64,000 bases of DNA from NCBI GenBank assembly GCA_027494135.1, contig JAOSJK010000001.1, positions 785,378 to 849,377 of the forward strand. Reading direction: 5' to 3'. The first letter of the stretch is position 1. Every line of letters begins with the position of its first letter. The notes beneath the pieces are model-generated. The model was not told the origin of the DNA. It ran no database searches and worked only from the letters and a program-made list of their open reading frames with translations. The position numbers and the translations under genes are program-made. Below are positions 26,700 through 38,464 of this stretch, in pieces. This stretch comes from Acidimicrobiia bacterium. Its GTDB lineage: Bacteria; Actinomycetota; Acidimicrobiia; IMCC26256; PALSA-610.

Positions 26700-27737
26700 G
26701 TGCGGATCCTCCTCACCGGGCTGAGCACCTTCTGGGGCGGTCGTCTCGCCCAGGCACTGGAGGCGCGCGACGACGTCGAGGTGATCGTGGGAGTCGACAC
26801 CCGCGACCGGCGCGTGCCGTTGGAGCGCACCGAATTCGTCCGGTGTGACTCGACGTTCTCGATCCTCACGCGCATCGTCGCCGCCACTCAGGTCGACACG
26901 GTTCTGCACACCCACCTCGTCGTCGACTCCACGCGGGCCGGCGGACGCGCGCTGCACGAGATCAACGTCATCGGCACCATGAACCTGCTCGCCGCTGCCG
27001 GAGCGCCGGGAAGCCCGGTCCGCAAGGTCGTCCTCAAGTCGTCGGCGCTCGTGTACGGATCGAACAAAGAGGACCCGTACGTGTTCAAGGAAGACGTGAC
27101 GCGGTCGCGCGGCGCTCGTACCAACGTCGAACGGTCGCTGCTGGAGGTCGAGGCGTTCCTACGCGACTTCGCCGACGACAATCCTCACATCGCAGTGACC
27201 CTGCTCAGGTTCGCGAACGTTCTCGGCGACGACATCGACACTCCCCTGTCGCACGCGCTCCGCCTCCCCGTGGTCCCCGAGATCTTCGGGTTCGACCCAC
27301 GTCTGCAGTTCGTCCACGAGGACGACGTGGTCGGCGCGCTCACCTACGCGACGGCACACGACGTTCCCGGCGTCTTCAACGTCGCGGGCGACGGCGCCCT
27401 ACCGTGGAGCGAGATCTGTGCGTTGGTCGGCAAGCGAAGGGTGGCGCTCCCGCCGGTCCTGACGAACTGGGCGGCCGAGCCCCTGCGCCTGGCTCGCGTG
27501 CTCGACCTCCCCGTCGAGGTCCTGGCGCTGCTGCGCTACGGGCGCGGAATCGACAACACGCGCTTCAAGCAGGCCGGCTACGAGTACGAGCACACGACGG
27601 CCGGCACCGTCGACGCGTTCGCCAGAGGCCTCCGGCTCGCGAAGACCATCGGTGACAAGCACCCCTCCTACCGGTACGAGCACGAGGTCGAGGACTTCTT
27701 CCGTCACTCCCCGGCCGTCGTACGCTCGCAGGACTGA
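26700..27737 (+). CDS. NAD-dependent epimerase/dehydratase (extended SDR)
   Basis: 345 residues from GTG 26700. It begins MRILLTGLSTFWGGRLAQAL, a variant of the TGxxGxxG nucleotide site. The usual YxxxK is poorly preserved, with KSSALVYGSNKEDP and later TNVERSLLEVEAFL where Tyr and Lys would fall. The remainder follows the extended SDR pattern (LLRFANVLG, FVHEDDVVGAL, GVFNVAGDG). It sits 12 bp after the acyltransferase, and such pairs are common in actinobacteria. Substrate is unknown and catalytic competence uncertain. Confidence 0.75.
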   Translation: MRILLTGLSTFWGGRLAQALEARDDVEVIVGVDTRDRRVPLERTEFVRCDSTFSILTRIVAATQVDTVLHTHLVVDSTRAGGRALHEINVIGTMNLLAAAGAPGSPVRKVVLKSSALVYGSNKEDPYVFKEDVTRSRGARTNVERSLLEVEAFLRDFADDNPHIAVTLLRFANVLGDDIDTPLSHALRLPVVPEIFGFDPRLQFVHEDDVVGALTYATAHDVPGVFNVAGDGALPWSEICALVGKRRVALPPVLTNWAAEPLRLARVLDLPVEVLALLRYGRGIDNTRFKQAGYEYEHTTAGTVDAFARGLRLAKTIGDKHPSYRYEHEVEDFFRHSPAVVRSQD

Positions 27738-27780
27738 GCCGGCGCGACCGCCTGCCGGTCACGTCAAACCTGGAGAGAGC

Positions 27781-28540
27781 ATGAACGTGAACGTCGAGAC
27801 CCGCGGCCGCGTCGCCGTCGTAACACTCGTAGACGTCGAGCGGCGTAACGCGATGAGCGCGCCGATGGTCGCCGAGATCGTCGCCGCCTTCGACCGGCTC
27901 GAGAGCGACGACGCGATCGGCGCAGCCGTCGTGACAGGCGAGCCACCCGCCTTCTGCTCCGGGGCGAACCTCTCGAACCTGGGGCGCATGAGCGAGGGCA
28001 GGTCCGAGCCCTCCTCGGTCGTCTCCATCTACGAGGGCTTCCTGCGCGTGCTGAGGTCGTCGCTGCCCACAATCGCGGCCGTCAACGGCCCCGCTGTCGG
28101 CGCCGGGCTGAACCTCGCCCTCGCGTGCGACCTGCGCATGGCGGGGGAGTCTGCGCGCTTCGACACCCGCTTCCTGAAGATCGGGATCCACCCGGGTGGT
28201 GGCCACGTGTGGATGCTCGAGCGCGCGGTGGGGCCGCAGGCCGCGGCGGCGATGGTTCTCTTCGGCGAGGTCCTGACGGCCGGGCGCGCCTTGGAGGTGG
28301 GGCTGGCGTGGGCGGTCCACCCCGACGGCGACCTGCTCGACGCCGCGGTCGATCTGGCGGCGCGCGCTGCCGACGTCCCGAAGGACCTGACCGCGCGCAC
28401 CAAGGGAGACGCTGCGGCGCGCCCCGTGGCAGGCGTCACTCGAGGACGCTGTCGCCACAGAGGTGGAGCACCAGACCTGGTCGCTGGGCCGCCCCTACTT
28501 CGCCGAGAAGATGGCTGCGAGTCGCCGGACCGGGGCCTGA
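27781..28540 (+). CDS. enoyl-CoA hydratase/isomerase family protein (frame break at 28404-28406)
   Basis: ATG 27781 with GGAGAG upstream. The crotonase fold has GEPPAFCSGANLSNLGRM and the oxyanion-hole region AAVNGPAVGAGLNLALACDLRMA. One base too many in GGG 28404-28406 breaks the frame. After repair it continues KETLRRAPWQASLEDAVATE and ends at 28540. It is likely a beta-oxidation or CoA-ester enzyme. The catalytic Glu pair cannot be assigned with confidence, so the exact reaction is open. Confidence 0.8.
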
Positions 28541-28644
28541 GGCCCGGGCCTCTGGTAGGTGGCACCCGCCGGGGGTACAATCGCGCTCGGGACCCTACGT
28601 CGGACCGGGCGCTGTTCGGCCGGCGGGGGCTGGACGGAGAGCCC

Positions 28645-28981
28645 ATGTTTCGCTGCCCTACGTGTGTAGCGGTGCTGAGTGACAGCGAGGCGCGACGCTG
28701 CCCCATGTGCGGCACGAACCTCCGTCGCCACCGTCCGGAGGTGCTGGGTCAGTCGGCGCGCGTGACCGCGAAGCTGCAGCCGATCGACCTGCGACTCCCG
28801 CGCCTACAGCACCCCCGCCCTTGGCCGCGCCGACATCGACCTCGCCGCAGCCGAGGCAGTCGAAGCCGTCGAAGTCGCGGAGGTCGCGGAGGTCGCGGAG
28901 GACGCAGACACGGCGGAGACCGCTGAATCCGCGGAGGCAGTGGAGCCGGTCGCGGTCGCGGACGTCCACGAGAGCACCTAG
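28645..28981 (+). CDS. small zinc-ribbon protein with acidic tail (frame break)
   Basis: ATG 28645. The N-terminus MFRCPTCVAVLSDSEARRCP plus MCG forms a CxxC...CxxC zinc ribbon. A base shift near 28780-28800 is needed; the next frame ends in an acidic Ala/Val/Glu tail with VAEVAEVAEDAD and stops at 28981. The span is not a multiple of three, as expected for an indel. Its end overlaps the convergent acetyltransferase end by a few bases. Function is unknown. Confidence 0.55.
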
Positions 28982-29670
28982 TCGCGCCTCCGAATGCTGC
29001 GCGGGAGTCGCCTTCCCGCCGACCCCGCCGCTCCGGTGTCTCCGCTGTCTCCTGCCCCGCCTTGCTCCGTCGTGCCCCATCTCAGCACGCGCGCCATCAG
29101 ATCCTCCCGCGTCTCGCGCCACTCGTCGGCGGTCATCGCGTACCTGACGTGGTCTTCGTACACGCCGCGGATCTGGAGGAAGCGGAGGGCCAGCCCCTCC
29201 TCGCGCATCCCGACCTTCTGTGCGACCCGGATGCTCGCCGCATTGCGCGGCACGATCGCCGCCTCGATCCTGTGCAGTCCGAGCGACTCGAACGCGTGCT
29301 GCATCAGGAGGACGACGCCTTCGGGCACGTACCCGCGCCCCGCGAGCGGCCGGTCGATCCAGTACCCGATATAGCCCATCTGGAACGGACCGCGCTGCAC
29401 GTTGCCTAGGCTCACCTCACCGGCGAACCTCCCACCTTCCACGAAGAGCCCGAAGCCGTGCGCCGAGTCGAAGTGCCGCTGCCGCTCCCATGCCCCGCAG
29501 CGGGCACGGAACGCCTCCCGCTCCGCGACCGCGTCGGGAGATCCGTGCTCGGGCAGCGGCTCCCACTGCTCGAGCCAGTCGCGGCTCCTGTTCCTGACGT
29601 CGCGCCAGTCCTCCCAGTCGTCGACCGTCAGCGGTCGCAGGAGCACCCGCGGCCCGACAAGCTCGGGCAC
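28978..29670 (-). CDS. GNAT N-acetyltransferase (RimJ/RimL-like)
   Basis: 230 residues from GTG 29670, next to the stop of the upstream synthetase. MPELVGPRVLLRPLTVDDWEDWRDVR is the typical RimJ start. The acetyl-CoA site is GYWIDRPLAGRGYVPEGVVLLMQHAFESLGLHRIEA and RNAASIRVAQKVGMREEG follows. It should acetylate a protein N-terminus or small amine; the target is unknown. It is cotranscribed with the AMP-forming synthetase. Confidence 0.85.
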   Translation of the reverse strand: MPELVGPRVLLRPLTVDDWEDWRDVRNRSRDWLEQWEPLPEHGSPDAVAEREAFRARCGAWERQRHFDSAHGFGLFVEGGRFAGEVSLGNVQRGPFQMGYIGYWIDRPLAGRGYVPEGVVLLMQHAFESLGLHRIEAAIVPRNAASIRVAQKVGMREEGLALRFLQIRGVYEDHVRYAMTADEWRETREDLMARVLRWGTTEQGGAGDSGDTGAAGSAGRRLPRSIRRRD

Positions 29671-29671
29671 G

Positions 29672-31607
29672 TCAGCGCGACGCCACGATCGCATCGAGCG
29701 CCCCCGCATCCTCGAGACCCGACAGGTCGCCCGGCGGCTCGCCGGAGACGACTGCGCGTATCGCCCGCCGGAGCACCTTCGCACTCCGCGTCTTCGGTAG
29801 GGCCGACGTGAACCGGATCTGCGACGGGCGGAACGACGAACCGACCCTCTCGGCAACCAGATCTCTCAGCTCCTCCCTCAGCTCGTCGGATGCCCCCCGC
29901 CCCTCCGCCAGAACTACGAAGCCCCACAGGGCCTCACCCTTGAGGTCGTCCGGCACCCCGACCGCGGCGGCCTCCACCACGTACGGGTGCAGCACCAGCG
30001 CCGTCTCGACCTCGGCGGGGCCGAGCCGCTTCCCGGCGATCTTGATGGTGTCGTCGGAGCGTCCGTGCAGGAACCACTGCCCGTCCTCGGAAACCGACGC
30101 GAAGTCGCCGTGCCACCAGACGCCCGGGTAGCGCGACCAGTAGGTCTCCAAGTACCTCTCCGGATCACGCCAGAGCCCCCGGGTCATCCCCGGCCACGGC
30201 TCGGTGCACACGAGCTCGCCGACCTCCCCCTCACCGGGTTGCCCGCGTCGTCGAAGACGTCGACGGCCATACCGAGCGACGGCCCCCAATGAGCAGGGCG
30301 AGAGCGGCTGGACCACATGCGGAGACAGGAAGCACGCACCGACCTCGGTCCCCCCGAGATGTTGATCACCGGGCAGCGCGCGCCGCCGATCACCTCGAAG
30401 TACCAGCGCCACGGGCCCTCGTTCCATGGCTCACCGGTAGACGCGAGGACGCGCAGCGTCGAGAGGTCGTGCGCGGCCGGCAGATCGTCGCCGTGCGCCA
30501 TCAACGCCCGGACAAGCGTCGGCGACACGCCCAGAACACCGACGCGGTGGCGCTCGACGAGCGACCAGATCCGGTCCGGGCCCGGATGGTCGGGTGCACC
30601 GTCGTAGAGGACGAGCGTGCCGTGGTTCGCAAGCGTCCCGATGATCTCCCACGGACCCATGATCCAGCCGATGTCGGTCAGCCAGAACAGCCTCTCGCCG
30701 TCGCGCAGATCGGTCTGGAACGCCGCCTCCTCGGCGACCTTGGCGAGGAATCCCCGTGCACGTGCACGGAACCCTTCGGCCTTCCCGTCGTACCGCTGGT
30801 GTACGCGACGAAGAGGGGGTGCTCGCTCTCGACCGCTACCGCGTCGAAGCGGTCCGGGCGATCGGCGACGAGGTCGGCAAGCGTCACGTCGCGGCCGGGG
30901 TGCATCGGTGTGTCGTCACGGCCTAGGCGCGGCGCGACAACCACGGTGTGCACCGACGGGACCTGCGCGACGGCCGAGTCGGCCGTCTCCTTCATGGGGA
31001 TCACGCGTCCGCGTCGCGTGAAGCCGTCGGCCGTCACGAGGGCGACCGCCTCCGCGTCGGCCAGTCGTATCGCGACCGCGTCGGCCGCGTATCCCGAGAA
31101 TATCGGCAGGAAGAACGCCCCGAGCTTCGCCACAGCCATCAGCGCGGCGACGGTCTCGGGGATCATCGGGAGGAAGAGGCCGACGGCGTCGCCGGCCGAG
31201 ACACCGCGCGCTGCGAGGCCCGCGGCGATCCTGTCGGTCAGCGACCGGAGCTCGGCCCACGTGAGCTCGCGGACCGTCCCCTCCTCGCCCTCCCAGGTGA
31301 TCGCGACGCGTTCACCTGCGTCGGCGGCGCCGGCGTGGCGGTCGATGCACGCCGACGCGACGTTGAGCCGTCCGCCGGTGAACCACCGTGCCCATGGAGC
31401 ACCGTCGGACACATCGAGCACCCGACGGTAGGGCTCTGTCCACGGCAGCCCGAGGAAGCGGACCACCGCGTCCCAGAACCACTCCGGATCGCGCACCGAC
31501 TGGGCATGCAGATCGTCGAGCTCCGAGAACCCGTGCGCCGCCATGAACCGGGCGACGTTGCTCTCGGCGAGGAGGTCCGGCGTCGGCCGCCACACGATCT
31601 CGTGCAC
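29672..31607 (-). CDS. AMP-forming acyl-CoA synthetase (acetyl-CoA synthetase-like; several frame breaks)
   Basis: Starts at GTG 31607 and spans about 645 codons. N-terminal ACS-like region (WFWDAVVRFLGLPW...WFTGGRLNVASACIDRH), AMP-binding motif FVAYTSGTTGRPKGSV, then breaks in a C run near 30755, in the C run near 30350, near 30285 and near 30230. Pieces read ERLFWLTDIGWIMGPWEIIG, GEPWNEGPWRWYF, NISGGTEVGACFLS, WWHGDFASVSEDGQWFLHGRSDDTIKIAGKRLGP and the C-terminal lysine region LPKTRSAKVLRR. It activates a short-chain or medium-chain carboxylate to its CoA ester. The breaks are probable homopolymer errors. Confidence 0.8.
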
Positions 31608-31701
31608 GCGCGAAGACTAGGCGCTGTCCTGCGAGCACTTCTCGGAGAGAGCCTCACCGGGTACGGGGGGACCACATCGCGGTCCGGTAGCGTGACCGAT
31701 C

Positions 31702-32257
<556 letters not shown>

Positions 32258-32277
<20 letters not shown>

Positions 32278-33352
32278 GGGCCTCCAAGAGGGCCGCCACC
32301 GACCGCTCGCGGGCGCAGTGCCCCATCAGCCCGATGCGCCACGCCTTCCCGGCGAACCCGCCGAGCGCACCGCCGACCTCGATACCGAACCTCTCCAGGA
32401 GAGTCGAGCGCAGGGCCGACTCGTCGACGCCGTCGGAAACGCCTGCGAGCGTCAGCTGAGGGAGGCGCCGACCTTCCTCTGCGAGCAGCCTGAAGCCCAG
32501 AGGGGGGAGCGCCTCCTGCAGTGCCGCGCCGGCACTGCGGTGACGCTCCCACGAGGCCACGAGCCCCTCTTCGAGCAGGACGCCGAGCCCGGCGTGCAGC
32601 GCGTAGACCATCGAGATCGGTGCCGTGTGGTGATACCGGCGCGCCGCACCGGTGTACTCGCCGATGAGGCCCAGGTCGAGGTACCACGACGGCACCGGCG
32701 TCGCGCGTGATCGCACCCTCTCGGCAGCACGCGCCGAGAACGAGAGCGGGGCGAGCCCCGGAGGAACCCCCAGGCACTTCTGGGTTCCCGAGTAGACAGC
32801 GTCGATCCCCCACGCGTCGACCTCCAGGGGGATCCCGCCGAGCGACGTGACCGCGTCGACGAGGAGGAGCGTCTCCGTCTCCTGGAGCGCGCCCAACGGC
32901 GCCACATCGTTCTCGACACCGGTGGAGGTCTCGGCATGCACGACGGCTACCAGGCGGGCCTCCGGACGACCCGAATGCGCATCCAGGAGGCGTTGCGGAT
33001 CGATCGCTCGACCCCACTCCTCCTCGACCCTGACCACCTCGGCACCGCACCGGCGTGCGACCTCGCACATTCGCTCGCCGAAGACCCCGTTGACGCCGAC
33101 GATCGTCACGTCGCCGGGCTCCAGGAGGTTGACGAAGCAGGCCTCCATGCCCGCCGACCCCGTCCCGCTCACGGGGAGGGTGAGCGCGTTCGAGGTCCGC
33201 AGCGCGCTGCGCAGCCGGGCGCACGTCTCGTCCAGGACCGCCAGGAACTCCGGGTCGAGGTGGCCCAGCACCGGACGCGCAAGCGCCTCCATCACCTCGG
33301 GGTAGGGGTTCGACGGCCCCGGGCCGAGCAGCAGGCGTTCCGAGTGCGACAC
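32258..33352 (-). CDS. class V aminotransferase, alanine-glyoxylate / serine-pyruvate type
   Basis: 364 residues from GTG 33352. It begins SERLLLGPGPSNPYPEVMEALARPVLGHLDPEF, typical of this group. PLP-site features are VSGTGSAGMEA, VVHAETSTG, LLVDAVTSLGGIPL and the lysine in YSGTQKCLGVPPGL. It transfers the amino group between alanine or serine and glyoxylate or pyruvate. Exact substrate pair is not determined by sequence. Confidence 0.85.
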
Positions 33353-33396
33353 GCCCGCAGCGTACCGATCCCCGTGCCCGAGGCGGGTACGACGCG

Positions 33397-34319
33397 TCAG
33401 ACAGCCGTGCGCGCCAGGCCGTCGAGGATGTCCGACTCCGAGACCAGCATCTCGTCGAACCCGAAGTGACGCATCACCCCGACGACCGCCACCACACCCC
33501 CCACGATCACGTCGGCGCGCCCGGCCTCGAGGCCGGGGTTGTACCGCCGCTCCTCGACGGTCTCCACTGCCAGCGTACGGAAGATCTCCTCGGCGGCGGT
33601 CCGGCTCAACCGGAAGTGGTGGATCGCGCTCGCGAGTAGGCGGCGAGCCCGAGCTCGATCGCGGCCATCGTCGTGACCGTTCCCGCGAGGCCGACGAGCG
33701 TCCGTGCAGCGTCGACGCCCGCAATCGTTCGCGACACGTCGTTCATGTGGTCTCTGACGACCGTCACAGCGGCACTCAGCTCCTCTGCCCGCGGTGGGTC
33801 GGAGTGCAGGAACGCCTCGGTCAACCTGACGCAGCCGACGTCGATCGACGCGCTCGCCTCGGGACGGTCGGTCCCGATGACGATCTCCGTCGAGCCACCT
33901 CCCACGTCGACGACCAGGTAGGGCGCGGGTTCGTCGAGGTCGCAAGTCGCGCCCAGGAACGACAGGCTCGCCTCCTCCTCGCCCGACAGCAGCTCAGGGA
34001 CGGTGCCGATCACCGCCGCCACCCCGTCGAAGAGCTCCTCCCGGTTCGACGCATCACGCGCCGCACTGGTGGCCGCGGCCCTCGTCGTGTCGACGGCGAG
34101 GCCGGCGATGACCTCTGCGTACTCGTGCAGGACCTCGATGCAGCGCGCCATCGCGTCCGGGTGCAACCGGCGGGCCGAGTCGACCCCCTGGCCGAGCCTC
34201 GTGATGCGCATCCGACGATCCAGGATCGTCAGCCTCGCATCGGCGCCGGAACCCTCGACGTCGGCTACGAGCAGGCGCGTGGAGTTCGTCCCCAGGTCGA
34301 TGGCCGCGACGCGGGTCAC
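33397..34319 (-). CDS. ppx: Ppx/GppA exopolyphosphatase family protein (frame break near 33635)
   Basis: GTG 34319 overlaps the DUF501 stop. VAAIDLGTNSTRLLVADVEG is the phosphate-1 motif, GEEEASLSFLGA the conserved EE region, and LVVDVGGGSTEIVIG the second phosphate loop. The frame is lost near 33635 and resumes IHHFRLSRTAAEEIFRTL through LARTAV. It cleaves terminal phosphate from polyphosphate or pppGpp. The DUF501-ppx pair is conserved in actinobacteria. Confidence 0.85.
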
Positions 34320-34774
34320 GGCTGCTCCACCTCGTCGAGCCTCCCCTGCACCCACAGCCCGACGGGGTCGTCTCCTCCCGCCAGGAAGTACGCGTAGTGG
34401 GCGTGCAGGCACTTCACGCCCCGGGCGGTGCCACCGACCCCTCCGTGCGGGGTCGGTCCCGCGTGGTCCGGCGGCAACGCCGCGTCGCGCTCCGACGCGT
34501 ACTCCTGGTGGGCTCTGCGGAGCCGCTCCGGATCGACGGCCGACTCCGCTGCCCGCACGCCACCCGCGGCCTCGATCCTCGACACGGCGACGACGATCCC
34601 GGGGTCGACCAGGTAGTAGCGGGTCGGCATCGGGGCCCCGTCGTCGAGGAGCGGCGCGTTCTGGATGACGACCGGCGCGCCGTCGGGTCGGCGCACCACG
34701 ACCACGAAATCGGCGCGCGGAGGGCGGCCGAGCAGGCGCGTCAGCGCCTCGACGTCTCGTTCGCTCGCGGGCAC
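34316..34774 (-). CDS. DUF501 domain protein
   Basis: 152 residues from GTG 34774. DUF501 features: LLGRPPRADFVVVVRRPDGAPVVIQNAPLL, PMPTRYYLVDP and the C-terminal GGVGGTARGVKCLHAHYAYFLAGGDDPVG with Cys and two His. The biochemical function is unknown. It is coupled to ppx by GTGA overlap and lies in the conserved eno-ftsB-DUF501-ppx block. Confidence 0.9.
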   Translation of the reverse strand: MPASERDVEALTRLLGRPPRADFVVVVRRPDGAPVVIQNAPLLDDGAPMPTRYYLVDPGIVVAVSRIEAAGGVRAAESAVDPERLRRAHQEYASERDAALPPDHAGPTPHGGVGGTARGVKCLHAHYAYFLAGGDDPVGLWVQGRLDEVEQP

Positions 34775-34858
34775 GACCCGATACTACGGGCGTCTTCTCC
34801 CGGCGATCCCCGAGTGTGGGAAGGTACTTCTCCGCCGAAGTCACCTCGGAGGTACCCC

Positions 34859-35803
34859 GTGCAAGCTGCATACGCCGAGGCCCTCGGCCTCCCCGACCCG
34901 CTCGACGGCCTCGTGGTCGGAGACCGACCGCCGCCGTCGGCCCCCGACGGCTGGGAGATCGTCGCCGTGCGCGCCGCGACCCTCAACCACCACGACCTGT
35001 GGACGCTCCAGGGGGTCGTGGGCGTCCGCTTCGACCCGCCGGTGACGCTCGGCTGCGACGGCGCTGGCGTGACCGCCGACGGCCGGGAGGTCGTCTTCTA
35101 TCCGGTGCTCGGCTGGGGCGACGACTTCCGAATGCTCACCGACGGCATCGACGGCACCTTCGCGACCCACGTCGCGCTCCCGTCGTCCAACCTCCTGCCG
35201 AAGCCCGAGCACCTCTCCTTCGCCGAGGCAGCCGGCCTCGGTACCGCCTGGCTCACGGCGTGGCGGATGCTCTTCACCAAGGGCGGTCTGCGCGAAGGGC
35301 AGCGCGTCCTCGTTCAGGGAGCGACGGGCGGTGTCGCGTCGGCTGCCATCGCTCTCGCCTCGGCTGCGGGTGCTCACGTGACGGCCACGTCGCGCTCCGA
35401 CGCGGGCCTCGAGCACGCCCTGCGAGTGGGCGCCGACGAGTCGGTGCCGTCGGGCACGCGCCTGGCCGACCGCGTCGACGTGGTGATCGAGACTGTCGGA
35501 GCCGCCACGTGGTCGCACTCGCTCAGGTCGCTCGCCTACGGCGGTCGGGTCGTCGTCTCGGGGGCAACCAGCGGCTCCGACGCCCCCGCAGACCTCCAGC
35601 GGGTCTTCTGGCGCGAGCTGCAGGTGCTCGGGTCGATGATGGGCACGCCGGAGGAGATGCGCGACCTCTGCGACTTCGTCTCGCGGCTGGGGCTCCGACC
35701 GGAGGTGTCGAAGGCCTACGACGGCATCGCATCGGTGCCCGAGGCGATGAGAGACCTGGCGGCGGGCCACCAGCTCGGGAAGCTCGCCATCCTCGTCGAC
35801 TGA
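34859..35803 (+). CDS. zinc-type alcohol dehydrogenase / quinone oxidoreductase (MDR)
   Basis: 314 residues from GTG 34859 with GGAGG ahead. GroES-like N-terminus (NHHDLWTLQGVVGVRFDPPVTLGCDGAG) and Rossmann domain with GQRVLVQGATGGVASAAIALAS. The usual zinc-binding Cys cluster is absent, which fits the quinone-oxidoreductase branch. It reads opposite to its neighbours and separates ftsB from DUF501, which are usually adjacent. Confidence 0.85.
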   Translation: MQAAYAEALGLPDPLDGLVVGDRPPPSAPDGWEIVAVRAATLNHHDLWTLQGVVGVRFDPPVTLGCDGAGVTADGREVVFYPVLGWGDDFRMLTDGIDGTFATHVALPSSNLLPKPEHLSFAEAAGLGTAWLTAWRMLFTKGGLREGQRVLVQGATGGVASAAIALASAAGAHVTATSRSDAGLEHALRVGADESVPSGTRLADRVDVVIETVGAATWSHSLRSLAYGGRVVVSGATSGSDAPADLQRVFWRELQVLGSMMGTPEEMRDLCDFVSRLGLRPEVSKAYDGIASVPEAMRDLAAGHQLGKLAILVD

Positions 35804-35826
35804 CTACCGCGACCTCGGCGACCGCC

Positions 35827-36189
35827 TCAGCCGGAGGTGGTGGGCGTGGTAGCCGCGCCGTCCCCGTCCTGCGGGGCCGCATCTTCGGAGCCCGGGTCGG
35901 CGCCCGGGTCGTCTCCCGTCGGCACCACCGCGAAGGCCGTCTCGCCGGGACGCACCATGTGGAAGCGCTCTCTCGCGATGCGCTCGATCTCGGCGGGGGT
36001 CGCCAGTCGGGCGGCCTCCTCGGCGAGACGAGCGTTCTCGGTCTCGATCACTTCGAGGTCGTCGCGAGCACGGTCGATGTCACCCCGCTGCGCGATCAAC
36101 GAGCGCGTCGGGAAGACGAAGAGCAGGAGCACCGCGGCCAGAGCGAGTGACGCGAGCGCCACGCGCGCTGAGCCTCCCCATCGCCGCAT
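35827..36189 (-). CDS. ftsB: septum formation initiator, FtsB/DivIC family
   Basis: 120 residues. A short cytoplasmic start, one TM helix (VALASLALAAVLLLFVF), then a coiled coil (AQRGDIDRARDDLEVIETENARLAEEAARL) and the conserved IERIARERFHMVRPGE. The C-terminal tail is Pro/Asp/Thr-rich. It bridges the divisome with FtsL and FtsQ. It follows eno by 2 bp, the conserved actinobacterial order. Confidence 0.85.
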   Translation of the reverse strand: MRRWGGSARVALASLALAAVLLLFVFPTRSLIAQRGDIDRARDDLEVIETENARLAEEAARLATPAEIERIARERFHMVRPGETAFAVVPTGDDPGADPGSEDAAPQDGDGAATTPTTSG

Positions 36190-36191
36190 GC

Positions 36192-37584
<1,393 letters not shown>

Positions 37585-38439
37585 TCAGGCAGCCGCGGTG
37601 CGCGCCACCGCCGCGTCGATCACGTCGCCCATCTCCGGGAAGGGCGCCGTCTCCTCGACGCTGAGCATCACGATCATGTGGAGGAGACGGCCGGAGCGCA
37701 GGGCGACGATCGAGTAGCGCATCGTCATCACGGTTCCCTGCGAGGTCACCGGGACCATCAGCGAGAACCCCCCGGCATCGTCGAGTCCCGGCCCCTCGAC
37801 CGGGATCCTCTCGAGATCGGGGTCGCCCATCTCGGTCCCCCCGCCGGGGTCGACGCTCGCCGCCAGATCCGTTGCGATGCAGTCGTAGAACGCGTCGCCG
37901 TTGATCACCGCGAAGGCCCTCGCCGCCAGGTCGTCCGAGCCGAAGACCGACGGAGTGGAGTCGAGCGAGGGCATCCCGCCCTCCCGCGAGAAGGAGTGGC
38001 TCACGTCGACGGGTTCGCCGCCGTCCGCAACGATCGACGTCACCTCCTCGTACACGGCGGGGCAGGCGTCGCGGAACTCCTCGTCGTCGACGCTCCCGAA
38101 GGTCCCCGTGTTCTCGCTCTCGTCGTCGAGGGTCCAGCCCGCCGGCAGGTCTCCCACGTCGAGCGCCGCCGACCGCGCCAGGGCAAGGTCGGCGGGGTCG
38201 GCAGGCGCCACCGATGTCGGAGGGGCGACCGTGGTGTCGGCGGGCGCCCCCGTCGTCTCCGCCGGAGCATCGGTCGTCGTCGTCTCCGTCGTCGTGGTGG
38301 TTCCCTCGTCGCCGGAGACGGTCGTCGTGGTCTGCGCAGCCTTGTCGCCGTCATCGTCGTCGCCGCCGCAGGCCGGTAGAGCGAAGAGGAGCGCCCCCGA
38401 CACGAAGACGGCGGCGAGGCGGGTTGCACGAGAAGTCAC
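37585..38439 (-). CDS. lipoprotein of unknown function
   Basis: 284 residues from GTG 38439 with GGGAGA upstream. The lipobox is LPAC (about 21-24), followed by a long Thr/Asp/Ala-rich linker (TTTTETTTTDAPAETTGAP). The outer domain contains LPAGWTLDDESENTGTFGS, a pattern seen in actinobacterial lipoproteins, and ends SVEETAPFPEMGDVIDAAVARTAAA. It is in line with mazG upstream. Function unknown. Confidence 0.7.
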   Translation of the reverse strand: MTSRATRLAAVFVSGALLFALPACGGDDDDGDKAAQTTTTVSGDEGTTTTTETTTTDAPAETTGAPADTTVAPPTSVAPADPADLALARSAALDVGDLPAGWTLDDESENTGTFGSVDDEEFRDACPAVYEEVTSIVADGGEPVDVSHSFSREGGMPSLDSTPSVFGSDDLAARAFAVINGDAFYDCIATDLAASVDPGGGTEMGDPDLERIPVEGPGLDDAGGFSLMVPVTSQGTVMTMRYSIVALRSGRLLHMIVMLSVEETAPFPEMGDVIDAAVARTAAA

Positions 38440-38464
38440 GTTCTCTCCCAGGGTCGTCGGATGC

